A DNA stretch of 64,000 bases from Batkoa obscura. Taxonomy: Eukaryota; Entomophthoromycota; Entomophthoromycetes; Entomophthorales; Batkoaceae. The stretch is taken from positions 434,001-498,000 of the forward strand of contig JASVEC010000005.1 in NCBI GenBank assembly GCA_030770535.1, given 5' to 3'. Made by a program: the position numbers and the translations under genes. Of this stretch, positions 1 through 11,591 are shown piece by piece. Each line of letters begins with the position of its first letter. Position 1 is the stretch's first letter. Under the pieces are notes generated by a model. It did no database searches and was not told the origin of the DNA. It was given only the letters and a program-made list of their open reading frames with translations.

Positions 1-1126
1 TGCATAGCGATCAAAATATAAAAATAGTTAGTTGTAAAAATTATGTACTTTAATAAAAGCTTAAGAATTGAAGCATGTTTCTGTTTCTATTTATATCATT
101 TTCGAAAACAAAACAGGAAAGCATTAAATCGAAAAGTAAACCATGTGAATGCTAAGGGGATAGTAAGATGCAAGTTAATTACAATTAGAATCATTTGATT
201 TTTGTATTATTTAATTCATATTTGGATGATTCTAAAATCATTACATCCTTTCTTTTTATATCCAACTTAATTTAGTCTAGCTGAACATAAATCGTATTCA
301 TCTCATTTTAAACTTTGAACAAATTCGTTATCCCTGATAAGAACCTTAATGCAAGAATGTTAATTTTCCCACGGAATTCAATTGATTCAACTAAATCATT
401 TTCGAAAATTTTCGAAAATTTAGTCATTCTTATTTAATCAAATCATTTGATCAAACTAAAAGTTACAATAGGTCTGATGACCTGGCCATCATGAACCAAA
501 GTAGCATGTTTAGATAATTTTTTAAAGTTTTGGTCAGACAGCTTTGGGTTTTATAGTGATGGATAAGATTATATCATAGCTGGTAAGATGGATGAATTTA
601 AAGTTTTTTTGATGTAAATAAAATGTAGTAATTTTTAATAATAATGCCTCCTTGTTATATTAAATCGAACAACTGGGCTGCTTTCGAACCTTTAGGAATT
701 CTTTTTTAAAAACATAATAACTGTTTTTGTGATATTTTAATGAAGTATAAAATTACAACTATTGTTTTAGTTTTAAAAATGCAAAACTAAGTAATTGTTA
801 TTAAATATTGCATAAATTCCTTTTTTCTTTGAGCAAGTCTATAGCGGTAAAAGTATAGATTTGCAACAGATAATAATTTTTACTTTAGGTTTTCTTTATT
901 TTTATATGGAATAAATGCTTACTCATCCAACCAATGACTTAATTAATTTTTTTATAAAAGTAATTTAGTTAAACTTAATATTATAAAATAAAACAAAATA
1001 AAAAATAACGATTTAAATATAAATTAAGTAAAAACAACTTTTTGTAATATTAATTAAGTTGCTTTTAAATTAATACTACTTTATATTAAAGTTTTATCTT
1101 TTGTTGCCTAAAAGAATATAAAGCTA
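1..1126. other. AT-rich non-coding stretch
   Basis: No convincing reading frame, RNA gene or named repeat was seen. The only local structure is a short repeated TTTCGAAAA motif near 398-422. It lies left of a cluster of LTR-like repeats. Confidence 0.5.
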
Positions 1127-1591
1127 TGTGAAAGTTGGTACTCAGTGGTCGGAGTTAAAAGCAGTCCTTGCTTAATTAGCTTGCCTTGAGTCAAAAGGTT
1201 TTAGTTTATATAACTAAGATAGATTTAAATTAGTAAGAATAGTGCGCAATAGGCTATGAACTATGTAAAACAAATATAATAAAAAATACTACTGTAAAAT
1301 CTACGTAAGATGTTGTCAGAAAGAGTTAGTGGCTTTATTAAAGGTACGATATCAAGGAGTAATTCAATTAAAAAGCATCGAGTTATCATGTTGAAGGATC
1401 TGTTTTATACTCGAATAAGTATGGATATTAAAACGAGAAGATAATATTCTTTGCAATATGAAGTTATAAATCCTCGCAACAAATCAAAATATGGAACTCT
1501 GACTCGATTGTGCTTGAACTTGAGAATACAACAACTTAAATGATTTATTATGTTATAATCAATCCGAGAGCTAATAAAGCAATATTTCACA
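1127..1591 (+). mobile_element. Solo-LTR-like repeat, copy 1 (465 bp)
   Basis: The element begins TGTGAAAGTTGG and ends AATATTTCACA, so it has TG...CA termini and short terminal inverted repeats. It is flanked by a 4-bp direct repeat GCTA (1123-1126 and 1592-1595). No coding capacity is visible. The same sequence recurs at 2433, 6613, 25664, 42848 and 43764. The features fit a solo LTR of a retrotransposon whose internal part is absent. A non-autonomous DNA transposon with short inverted repeats is the alternative. The strand given is only relative to the other copies. Confidence 0.65.
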
Positions 1592-2044
1592 GCTATTAAA
1601 TACTCTTATCTATAAACTTTTTTAAATAAAAGAAACAACAATCATATTGTTAGCTATAATAAAAAACTAAATTTTCCAAAAATGTATAATAAAGACTTAT
1701 TTTTAATAAATAATTTCAATTGGTATTTTAAAACATTTTATTCAGTTGATAAAAAATAAAAATTTAGTTATTCAAATTTTTTACATTTTTGATTAAAAAT
1801 TAAGAAGCTTTAAAATATAAAATATTGGTATTTTTAAATTTGAAATATTTTTGTTTATTTTTAAATTAAATTATTTATTATCAGCTTATTTGAATAAATA
1901 TAACTATTATAGTATTATAATTTAAACTTATTATAAATATAAAAAGTATTATTTTTAAAATTGCTATATTTTAATTAAAAATATTTTAAATAATTCAATA
2001 AAGCAATATAAACTGCAAAAGCTAACCTTATAATTTATATGGTA

Positions 2045-2966
2045 CAGTTAATTCAAAGTCCTTTATTTTGATTTGCTATGAAAATTTCTATTATCTAATT
2101 GCAAAAAACATTAGCTCTTTATATTGATATCTATATTTAGTAATTATAATAATAAATTCTAACTGTTATCATATTCGGTATATACAGCTACTTAATTAAA
2201 GTATAAAATGTAGTTTTTAATATAATAACTTAAGGTTTTTTTTATTAAATTATTTCCTGATATCATATTTTTAATAAAAACTACTAAATCTTGTAGCATT
2301 TTATATAAGTTTTACAGTAATATCTTTTATTTTATTCATTTTATATAGTACTAGCTTATTATATGCTATTTTTGTTAATTTAAGCTTATTTTAGTTATAT
2401 AACCTAAGATTTTTTGACTTATAGCTAGTTAATGTGAAGGTTAATACTTAGTGGTTGGAGTTAAAAGCAGTCCTTGCTTAATCAACTTGCCTTGAGCCGA
2501 AGGGTCTTAATTTATGTAACTAAGATAGATTTAACTTAATAGAAATAATATGTAATAAGCTACGAATTATGTAAAACAAATATAACAGAAGATGCTACTG
2601 TAAAATCTACTTAAGATGTTGTCAGAAAGAGTTAGTGGCTTTATTAAAGGTACGATATCAAGGAGTAATTCAATTAAAAAGCCTCGAGTTAGTATGTTGA
2701 AGAATCTTTTTTGTGCTCCAACTGGGTGGCTATATATATGGAACACTATAACAGTTATTCCTTATTATAGTTGCCAAGTATGGACATTAAAACGTGGGCA
2801 ATAAGTTCTTCGTGATCAGGTGGTAGTAATTATCACAACAAATCTATATAAAGAACTCTGAATTGATTATCATATTATAATCAATCCTGGAGCTAATGAA
2901 CCGATATTTCACATTAATTAAACAAAAACTGCTTTTAACTCCAACCACTGAGTACCAACTTTCACA
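2045..2966 (-). mobile_element. Older degraded LTR-like repeat, split by copy 2
   Basis: Sequence at about 2045-2432 matches the reverse orientation of the 465-bp family with heavy divergence. The match resumes at about 2914-2966 and ends in ACTTTCACA. Copy 2 (2433-2913) sits exactly between the two parts, so this is an older family member that took a younger insertion. Its left edge is uncertain. It is clearly a fossil, older than the other copies judging by divergence. Confidence 0.6.
2433..2913 (+). mobile_element. Solo-LTR-like repeat, copy 2 (481 bp), nested
   Basis: TGTGAAGG...TTTCACA element with a 4-bp direct repeat TTAA on both sides (2429-2432 and 2914-2917). It is inserted in opposite orientation into an older copy of the same family. 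No coding sequence is present. Confidence 0.65.
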
Positions 2967-3277
2967 AAGTATATTAGTTATGTTTTTTTGTTAATAAATT
3001 TAATTTTTAGAAAATATTAAAAGCATAAGAATTATTACTATTATTTAATGATTTATTGTTATTTATAGCTATAAAAAAACTTTTAAAAATATTTGAGATT
3101 TTAAAACTATTATAATTATAATCATTTATTGTTTTTGTTTTATTTAAATTCATAAAAATTAATTAATATTAAATTGAAATGTTTATATTTTACTATATTA
3201 TTTTATTCATTGTTATATATATATTAATATTTTTTGGCTTCCAGCTATATATAATATTTTAAAATTAAAATTATATA

Positions 3278-3375
3278 AGGATTTTTTTTTAATTTCATTA
3301 TTTTTATTGTCTTTTAAGTGTTATTTAAGTGGAAATATTAACAATAAGATCTTTAAGCAAAAAAATACATCTTTA
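3278..3375 (+). mobile_element. 98-bp MITE, decayed copy
   Basis: Diverged member of the short repeat family: the T-run followed by AATTTCATTA, the central AAGTGTTATTTAAGTGG and the 3' CTTTAAGCAAAAAAATACAT are recognisable, but the G/C-rich tips are eroded. Confidence 0.5.
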
Positions 3376-3942
3376 TATTTTTTAGTACTTTGATATAATT
3401 TACTTAAGCTTATTTAAATAAAAGCATTTAAATTTAAAATAATGGTGAGATTTTTATAACTATTTAAATCCTAAGCTTTAGTTTATAGCTTATTTTTAAT
3501 GTATATTAATGCCTTAATTGCTTAATAAGTTAAGTTATAAATTAATAAAAGCAAAAAAGTTTGGAAGCTATTTGGGTAAAAAATTCACTCTAAGTTATAT
3601 TTTAATTGTTTCATAAATAGGGAAATATTACTAGACTAAGCTATTCTTTATTTTATATAAAAATACTGAACTAAAAGATCAGTTTATAAATTTTTAAAGG
3701 AGTATATATTAAACAATTAACATATTATCTATAGCACTAACCTGGTAAAGCAAAAAGCAAAAGTAAGTTTAAAATTATTGAAAAAGAGTTCAAGGTAGCA
3801 AAGAGGGAAAAAGAGAAAGATCAATCGAAAACCAAAATAGCAATAATAGCTTTGGTATAAACTGGCTGTATAAAAAAACTTATTGACTGTGAGACTTATA
3901 AATGAGTTATATCTTTGAAAGTATAGTTTTACATATTAATAT

Positions 3943-4042
3943 GTGGAGGTGTTTTTTTGGCTTTATCACTTTTTCCATTTTTTAAGTGCTATTTGAGTGG
4001 AAAGATTGTTAGTAAAATTCTTAAACAAAAAAACACATCCCC
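3943..4042 (+). mobile_element. 98-bp MITE copy
   Basis: Carries the family landmarks: GGAGGTG at the 5' tip, a T-run, TGGCTTTATCA, the central CTATTTGAGTGG, and the 3' tip ACATCCCC. The flanks do not form a clean 4-bp repeat. Confidence 0.75.
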
Positions 4043-4308
4043 ATGCTTTATTTGAAAAAACTACTACTAGTTATTTAGAGATAGATATCAATTTTATAGA
4101 TAGCTCTGAGATCAATCATAAAATCAAAGGTGATATTCACCTCAATTACTATTTTGAAAGTTATTTAAATGCAATTTAATATTATTGCTGAATGATAAAA
4201 ATTATAAATTTACACTTATAAAAAACATTTCAGCTGTTACAACTTTTTTACGATATAATTAACTGCTCATTTAAGGAAAAAAATTATGTTCAATTTTGTT
4301 TAAAATAT

Positions 4309-4408
4309 GAGGATGTTTTTTTTGATTTCATTATTTTTTTCCATTTTTTAAGCGCTATTTGAGCGGAAAGAGTATTAGTAAATTTCTTAAACAAAAAAAT
4401 ACATCCCC
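4309..4408 (+). mobile_element. 98-bp MITE copy with ATAT duplication
   Basis: GAGGATG...CATCCCC element flanked by ATAT at 4305-4308 and 4409-4412. The central CGCTATTTGAGCG is a perfect 4-bp-stem hairpin. Confidence 0.8.
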
Positions 4409-4412
4409 ATAT

Positions 4413-4886
4413 AAGAATTGGGTCTTAAAAATTAGCTAAATAAATAATTCTTATAAAAATTACCACTAAACACTCACAAAAGAGTAGCAACAGCTGTAAC
4501 TAGATCATTCTAGGTAAATTCTAAATGTTAAATTAACAAATAAATTAAAGCTGCGCTAATATCAAATATATGGGTATTTCAAAATTGTTTAGAATAAAAA
4601 ATGACGGAAGTTAGATTACGTTAACCTTATGTTTAATTACTAATCAAAAAGATATTAAGCTATGGAAGTTATATATATACTTAATAACTAATTATAAGAT
4701 TGTATATAGAAATGGAAGCGATGATGGTAGTATGTTCTTGATTTATATGCAGCTATTATAAACAGATGCTATTAACCAAAATAAATGATTATCTATGTAT
4801 AATAATTTATCATAATTAAGCAGTGATATAATATGAATTTGGATCACACTGCAAACGTAAGCATCATTCAGGCACTGATGAAAAGT
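4413..4886. other. Non-coding stretch upstream of first hydrolase gene
   Basis: AT-rich spacer with no supported frame. Its right end holds the presumed promoter of the hydrolase gene. Confidence 0.5.
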
Positions 4887-4896
4887 GTATAAATAT
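4887..4896 (+). promoter_or_regulatory. TATA-box-like element
   Basis: GTATAAATAT lies about 20 bp upstream of the first ATG of the hydrolase gene (about 35 bp upstream of the second, better-supported ATG). Position and sequence fit a TATA box. Transcription start is not known. Confidence 0.4.
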
Positions 4897-4915
4897 CCAA
4901 AAAAGAAGAGATAAA

Positions 4916-5761
4916 ATGTTTAAAAAAATAATGTATCTTTCCAAAACTTGCTGTACTCTAAAACCAGTTGAGTCCAACTATAAGCCTCAAGGGAGTTTTT
5001 TTATTGTCAAAGATTTAGAATATTATTCTATTGGAGATGAAAAAGATCCATTGATTCTTCTTATTTATGACTTAGCTGGTAAACACAATAATGCCTATCA
5101 ATTTGGGGATATCTTGGCATCCGCTGGTTACCATGTCATTATTCCTGATTTTTTTAGAAACAAACCTTGGCCGTTGGAAGATTGGCCAACTAAAAAGTAA
5201 GTTATTTTTATATTTATTTCTTTACTAACTAATAATCAATATCAGCATGGATAAACTAATCCATATGGCTACCGTTGAGTATTCATTTGATAATAAAATT
5301 CATGAGGATATTTTACTTATCTATGATCATTTAAAGATTGATATAAAAGCGCCAAACGTAGGTGTTGTTGGTTTTTGTTGGGGAGGCAAAATAGTGTTTG
5401 ATGCTCTTAAACTTCAAACTCCTATTTTCAAAGCAGGTGTTGGCATCCATCCATCCTTTATCGTTAAAGAGTCCTTTGAGGCAATCAATCAACCAATATT
5501 ATTTGCTCCTACTAAAGAAGAACGTGAAATTGTAATGTTTAGTATATGATTTTTTTAACATTATTTAATTTATTTTAGATGCATCATTTTAACTTGATCA
5601 AACCGGAATTACTAAAGGAATCTGAAATGCATGATTTTACTGATAATGTACATGGTTTTGCTGCTACTCGTGGGGATTTTACTGATGAACATAATTGTAA
5701 AAGAGTTAATGATGTTATAAAATTAACCGCGGATTTCTTTTCAAAGCATTTATCAAAGTAA
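4916..5761 (+). CDS. Dienelactone-hydrolase-family protein A (3 exons)
   Basis: Alpha/beta-hydrolase of the dienelactone hydrolase family, predicted to cleave small ester or lactone substrates in the cytosol; the substrate is unknown. Exons 4916-5196, 5246-5531 and 5579-5761 join in phase and give 249 residues, a usual size. The nucleophile is the Cys of GFCWGG (Cys138). The catalytic His is in VHGFAATRGD near the C terminus. The acid is presumably in the following-strand motif PTKEERE, where classical members have Asp. No signal peptide. A second ATG at 4931 gives an N terminus (MYLSKTCC) that aligns better with the paralogues (MSIPKACC) and may be the real start. Intron positions match the four paralogues in this window. 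This is the most diverged copy apart from E. Family assignment is firm, function is not. Confidence 0.88.
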
Positions 5762-6284
5762 AGAGGGGAAGTGGCTATTAAAGCTGTTTCATAACTTTAT
5801 GTTAAATACATTTTTTATTAAATTTTTTATCTTTTTTCCTAAATTTAAATCGCTTGTTACTTTTATACATTGAGCTTTATAAAACTTAATGGTAATTCCA
5901 GTCCTCTATAAAAAACGTGAACCCAACCCAGTAATTGAATAAATTCAAATGAGAAACTCAAAATGTAATTAAATGCTTAAAAAGGTTTTACTTTTCGCTT
6001 TCTAAACATCAAGATAAATTTATTTCAAACTATATCTCATTCTACTATTGATTTTTACAAGCCTTATAAATAGAGATAGGAATATAAAATCGATTGTTAT
6101 TTTTCTTAATTTTAGTCTTGACTATTACAATTAAGGCTGGAAAAACCTGCTTTTAGCGAGTTTTTGAACTTACCAAATTTATTATAGTACTAGTATAAAT
6201 TATTTTATTTAACAAGTATTTTTAAAATCAACCCAAAAGGGTCAATTAAAACTGCTTTATATCATTTAAAATGAAATAATATAT
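5762..6284. other. Non-coding spacer
   Basis: No gene seen. Holds a small palindromic CCCAAAAGGG motif near 6232-6241 that recurs at about 61195. Confidence 0.4.
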
Positions 6285-6383
6285 GGGGGTGTCTTTTTTG
6301 GCTTCATTATTTTTTCCATTTTTTAAGCGCTATTTGAGCGGAAAGATTGTTAGTAAAATTCTTAAACAAAAAAATACATCCCC
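6285..6383 (+). mobile_element. 98-bp MITE copy (well preserved)
   Basis: GGGGGTGTC...ACATCCCC, 99 bp, close to the family consensus with the intact central hairpin CGCTATTTGAGCG. Flanks are ATAT on the left and ATTT on the right. Confidence 0.85.
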
Positions 6384-6612
6384 ATTTCTTTATTTAATTT
6401 TAAGCTTTTTAAATTTAACTAATCATATATTAAGGACTTACAAATTTAAAAACTTAAAGTTTGGATTAATTAAGTAAATTCTGAAACTAATTCGGACATC
6501 GCCAATATAATTTAAATTTAAATTTTATTTATATCTTTAACTTTTTATTTTTTTTAGCTATATTAAATAATATTTTGATACAAGTATTTATTTTTATTAT
6601 TTTATTATTATT

Positions 6613-7121
6613 TATGAAAGTTGGTACTCAGTGGTTGAAGTTAAAAGTAGTTCTAGCTTAATTAACTTGCCTTGAGTCAAAAGGTTTTAGTTTATATAAC
6701 TAAGATAGACTTAAATTAATAGGAATAGTATGCAATAGGCTATGAACTATGTAAAACAAATAGAATAAAAAATACTACTGTAAAATCTACTTAAGACGTT
6801 GTCAGAAAGACTTAGTGGCTTTATTGATAGTACGATATCAGGGAGTAATTCAATTAAAAAGCCTCGAGTTAGTATGTTGAAGGATCTCTTTTGTACTCCA
6901 ACTGGGTGGCTTTTTATAAAGAACATGATATTAGTTATTCTTTGTTATATCTGCTAAGTATGGACATTAAAACGTGGACAATAAATTCTTCATGATTATG
7001 CGGTAGGAATTCTCACAGCAAATCTAAATAAAGAACTTTGGATTGATTACAAGACTACAACTAGTTTTGTAAACAAGTTAAGTGATAATCAATTACGGAA
7101 CTGACGAGGTAATATTTCACA
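6613..7121 (+). mobile_element. Solo-LTR-like repeat, copy 3
   Basis: About 509 bp and colinear with copies 1 and 2. It is flanked by a 4-bp direct repeat TATT (6609-6612 and 7122-7125). Its 3' part is longer than in other copies. No coding sequence. Confidence 0.6.
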
Positions 7122-8426
7122 TATTATTACTAATGTAATTTTATATCCTATTGAACAACTTTTTTTATACTTTGCATACTTTTTTAACAAGCTATTATAA
7201 ATTTTTTTATAGTTTTCAGCTTTTTATAATTAATATAAAGCAACTAAGATTCAAGTATTAAATTTTATGGCTATTGTATATATAAAATAGCTTTGTTTTT
7301 TAGCTTCATTTATACCAATAAGTGTTTTTTATTAATTACTTAATTTTAATTTAATTTAATTTAATTTAAGACATTTGAAATATAATTCTTGTTTTTTGTA
7401 GCTTAATTTCTTATAGTTAATACTACAAGCTTAAAAGAATATCAGTTATTGTCAAAAATAACTAAAAATAAACTTAGTATTTATTTAAAAATTTAACTTT
7501 TTTTTAATAAACTTTAAAATAATTATTAAAAAAATTATATATTTTAAATATAATTAAGTACAACTATATTATATATATTTTTAATTTTTAATTAATTTGT
7601 ATGATTACAAAAAAAGTTAATTTGTATTTTAAAATTTGACTTTAAAATATATTTAAAGTATTTAAAAGTCAATTTTCTTTTCAAATTTTTACATAATATA
7701 ACATAACGTTTTTTGTAAATATTTTTATCTATTATAAAAAAACCTAATAAACTATTTAAAAAGCCAGGCTTTTAATTAATTAAAAATTTAGTAAAAAATT
7801 TAATTTAAATTTTAAAATTTTTAATCAACTCTTTTTACCTTTGCAACAATATCTTAAAAACAGCTGATCCAATCACTTTGAAACTTTGTACATAATCTTT
7901 TTTACACCCTTATACCAGATTTATGCAAAAAAATTTAATCTTTTAATAACTAAAACTGCTTAATTATACAAACTCTTTGACCTCCTCTTGTAATAAGGAT
8001 TGTAGAAAGTCCTAAGAATTCAAAATATTCAAAATAAAATAAAATTAGAAAAAATATAGGTATATCGTTATTTTTTTTATTTTTTTTGTTTATATAGAAT
8101 CTGTTTTTAGAAAATTTATGCTGTTTTCTTTCTATATTATTATGAAAAAAAAATTGTAATAAAAAAATTAAACCAGCTTTTCACTAAATGAACCGTTTTA
8201 CATATTATCAATCTATTTTGAAGATTATGAAACTTATGATCACATACTGGAACGTTGATGGATAGAGGAGAAGTGTAACTAATAGCATTCTAAGATTTAC
8301 CTACTGGTAGTTTGCAATACATTGTGTCTTCCTTTTCTATTCACAACAAACAACTTTCTGATAAATTTTCATATCAACGTAGTTCAATTTAATAAATTTT
8401 ACAATCGGGCAGTTTATTTGACATAT
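7122..8426. other. AT-rich non-coding stretch
   Basis: Very low complexity with short A/T runs and a TTTAA repeat near 7346-7370. No frame, RNA or named repeat is supported. Confidence 0.5.
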
Positions 8427-8524
8427 GGGGATGTATTTTTATGTTTAAGAATTTTATTAACCATCTTACCGCTCAAATAGCGCTTAAAAGATGGAAAAAG
8501 TGATGAAGCCAAAAAAATACTCCC
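8427..8524 (-). mobile_element. 98-bp MITE copy with ATAT duplication
   Basis: Reverse orientation, 98 bp, GGGGATGT at the left tip. Flanked by ATAT at 8423-8426 and 8525-8528. Confidence 0.85.
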
Positions 8525-9650
8525 ATATATTGTAAATGAACCAAAGTTAGAATAATAGCTTGCATCTCATTTTAAAATAAATCAAGTTGTAATACTATTA
8601 GAGGCCGTATTTTCACAAAGCAATATTTCATACTTTCATACTTTCATACTTTCATAATCAAAATAGTAGTATTAAATTTATGGTTTGAGGTATTTAATAC
8701 ATAACCCAGATCAAACAATAAAAAGCAAAAGTATCGTAGAATTACTTTTATTACCTCAAAAAAGAGGTAATAGGGAAACAAATGATTTTCCCATTTTTCG
8801 ACCCAAGGGAATACATATAGCATCAATGAACCTAGAAATGGCTCTCTTATTACTAATTTCATGAATTTCGCATGTTATGAGTTTGTTTCTAGAGATGGAA
8901 AAGCACGGGTTATATTGCCTTGAGGTTATAATAATGTAATAACTAAATAATCAATATTATCTAAATCTTTTGAAAGTAATTTAAACTAGCGCGTTATCAC
9001 CTTCTTCTCCAATTCCATAAACTTAAAACAAATCTTCTTTTGAATCAAAGTAACGTACTGGATTTTATTTGCTCCTAAAAGAAAATTGTTAAAATTTAAT
9101 CATGGTTAATAAAACGATTAATAGATAAATTACTCTGTATACAAAGTAATAGAAAACAAGGCTAGGTAGATCAGGTTAAATTTGATGATGAGCTGCTATA
9201 TGAATAAGTATAAAGTTACTTTCAAATAGATATCCAGCATTTATATCTTCGCTTTTTGTGCTTTTTGTTATATAGTTGATTTTAAGTACTTTCAACTTTT
9301 GTGCGCAGTTTTTAATAATATTACATTTTATAATGAATTTTATTATTTGAAATGGAGTTCTATTTTTATTTCTGTTTTACATTAACTTTAAAGAATTTTA
9401 TTAAGCAATTAATGTTTATTTTATCGAACGAAAAAAAACCACTGGTGTAGTAAAGCTTCCATGCTATTTTGATTGATGAAAAATATACAGCAATATACCA
9501 TTTGACCATAACACTACTGATATCTTACCTATCGAGGTGTTCCGGTATTCTAAAAAGCGCTTATGAATTAATAGCAAAGAAATTGTAAGCTAGCTTTATG
9601 AAATAATTTGATGAATAAAAAAACTGTAAAATAATAGCAATCAATAATAT
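8525..9650. other. Non-coding stretch
   Basis: No supported gene. Contains a short tandem of CTTTCATA near 8633-8655. A 72-residue frame at 8644-8862 has no recognisable features and is treated as chance. Confidence 0.45.
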
Positions 9651-9748
9651 GGGGATGTTTTTTTGGCTTCATTATTTTTTCCATTTTTTAAGCGCTATTT
9701 CAGTGGAAGGGTTGTTAGTAAAATTCTTAAACAAAAAAATACATCCTC
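9651..9748 (+). mobile_element. 98-bp MITE copy with ATAT duplication
   Basis: GGGGATG...CATCCTC, exactly 98 bp, flanked by ATAT at 9647-9650 and 9749-9752. Confidence 0.85.
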
Positions 9749-9799
9749 ATATAGCCTTTATTTTTTTAAATAAATAATAAATTGTTTTTAACATGATGC

Positions 9800-10420
9800 T
9801 TTATTTTCTAACTTCTTATTGAAGAGGAGTATTGTTCAATGATTGACTTGATACTCTCTATATCGTTTTACTCCCTATACCCCAGTACTCTGTTTATAGA
9901 CCTGCATATTTAAAAGTCTCCTAATTTTCCAGTCTTTCATATTACCAATGAACTCCTTAAAACATACAATTCTTTTTACCTAAAGTGTTAATCATAGAAA
10001 AAGCTTTTGGATAATCCACCAGAATTCCACAATTCTAAAAATTGACTTCACTTTCAGCCCTTTCTCTATCAGTCTCTTTTACCTTCAAAATCTGTATAGA
10101 TTATTGTGGACTTTATAAGCTCAATTGATAGGGTTTTGCCAACTCATACCTCCTAAGGAAAAGAATTTCTTGGGTGTTGTTCCTATTCTACCAGATATAC
10201 CTTGTTAAAGCATTAGTTCTTTAAGTAGAGTGGCTTAACTCTTGATTCTTTTTTAGTTAACCAAACACCAAAGTTCATTCTCTATAGCAAGTAGAAAAGT
10301 CTTTATATTGTAATTTTTTAATTTGTCCATACCATTGTATAGATCAATATAATTTATAAAGTCAAGTAATCCGCCACCAATAACTTTTTCAAATTTAAAA
10401 AAGGCCTAACTGTATTATAA
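9800..10420 (-). pseudogene. Possible LINE-like reverse transcriptase relic
   Basis: The minus strand has higher coding-like complexity than its surroundings. Short peptides recall reverse transcriptase: FFSLGGMSWQNPIN resembles the xGxxQGxPLSP region, and further on CGILVDYPKAFSM resembles the SGLxVxxxKS region that follows the YADD box in non-LTR elements. The order fits, but many stops intervene and no long frame survives. Weak call. Confidence 0.28.
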
Positions 10421-10503
10421 ATTTAAGGATCACTCTTCAATTTACATATAAAACAAATTAAAAAATAAACACAACTTTACTACTGAATAAATCTTTATTA
10501 GCT

Positions 10504-10863
10504 CTAAACCATTTTCTGTAAATCAGCACATTCCCCTTTACAATAGTTAGCGCCTTTTGAAGCACAACATTGTTGCATATTACTATTACCCCAAGAGCAG
10601 TTATGCATAAGTTCATTGAAATGAACCATACTGGCGCCTTTGAAAGTTTCCCAACAACAATCCTTAGTTGTTTGATACCAAATCATTTTATCATCTCCAT
10701 AACAAAAGGTACGGTCATTCATAAACTTCCAAAATAAAGCTTCACCACCGGAATAAATTAATTTCCCTGCTGCATCGTAAGCATCTCGTTTCTCTAACTT
10801 ACTGTCTTGTGGTAACGCTGAGGCTAGGGCAATGGCAGAGAGGAATCCTAATGTGAATTTCAT
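10504..10863 (-). CDS. Small secreted cysteine-rich protein with Kex2-like site
   Basis: Unrecognised 119-residue protein. Residues 1-16 form a clear signal peptide (MKFTLGFLSAIALASA). A dibasic LEKR at about 22-25 is a typical Kex2-type cleavage site, so the mature chain would start at DAYDAAGK. The mature part has eight cysteines including two CC pairs (DCC and QCC), consistent with four disulfides and an extracellular protein. No introns. A TATAAAT-like motif lies about 120 bp upstream. No family could be named. It sits alone between repeats in the accessory region. Real gene status is likely from the signal peptide and cysteine pattern; function is unknown. Confidence 0.7.
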   Translation of the reverse strand: MKFTLGFLSAIALASALPQDSKLEKRDAYDAAGKLIYSGGEALFWKFMNDRTFCYGDDKMIWYQTTKDCCWETFKGASMVHFNELMHNCSWGNSNMQQCCASKGANYCKGECADLQKMV

Positions 10864-11494
10864 GATGATTATAGTGGATTAAATTGATTCAGTAAATTTC
10901 TAATCAATAGAAATTGGTTGGATTGACTATGAATAGATTTCAAATCTAAATTGTTTTGAGCTGCTTTGACATGGAATCGCTTGTATTTATAGTTTTATAC
11001 TGTTGACTTAAATAAATTAATTTATGTCTACCATGTGAAATAATAGTATTTCACAAATTAATCTATTAATTTTAATATAATGTTGCTATATAACTTTTTT
11101 AGAACCTTATGGGGTCCTATAATTAGTAGTTTTATATTCAACTTCTAATAAACTTTAAGTTTAATACATTTCAATCAATTGGTAGACTAATAAAGACATT
11201 AATTCTAGTTGTTAGATATTGTTTTTTTTTAAATCTTGATGAGAAATTCCAAAGGAGTTTATTTAAAAACTTGTGTTAGAAAGGCGTAAAATAATCAGAA
11301 GCTGTTGTTATTAGTTAAAACATACTTATCGCATTTTTGAAGGATGTATACCCTCCATTCTATTATAAACATCCTTTTAAGACTACAGAAGCTCTTTATA
11401 TCACTGCTCCTATACAAATAGTTATGTATTAATTGACAAATAGTATTCGCGAAGATCGACCTAAATGGGTCGATACTAAAATCAATAGAAATAT
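10864..11494. other. Non-coding stretch
   Basis: Upstream region of the small secreted protein gene, with a TATAAATA motif on the minus strand near 10985-10992. Nothing else is recognisable. Confidence 0.45.
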
Positions 11495-11591
11495 TGTGAT
11501 ATATTTTTTGTTTAAGAATTTTACTAACAATCTTCCCACTCAAATAGCGCTTAAAAAATGGAAAAAGTGATGAAACCAAAAAAATATCCCC
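11495..11591 (-). mobile_element. 98-bp MITE copy, left tip eroded
   Basis: Reverse orientation. CTTTAAGAATTTTACTAACAA-type body, central CTCAAATAGCGC and right tip TATCCCC are well kept. The left tip is degenerate. Confidence 0.75.

Noticed and set aside
6283-6477. A 64-aa frame with FFKRYLSGKIVSKILKQKN, and similar frames at 11295-11579, 34459-34644 and 49128-49403
   Set aside because: The shared peptide is the translation of the 98-bp MITE, not a conserved protein domain.
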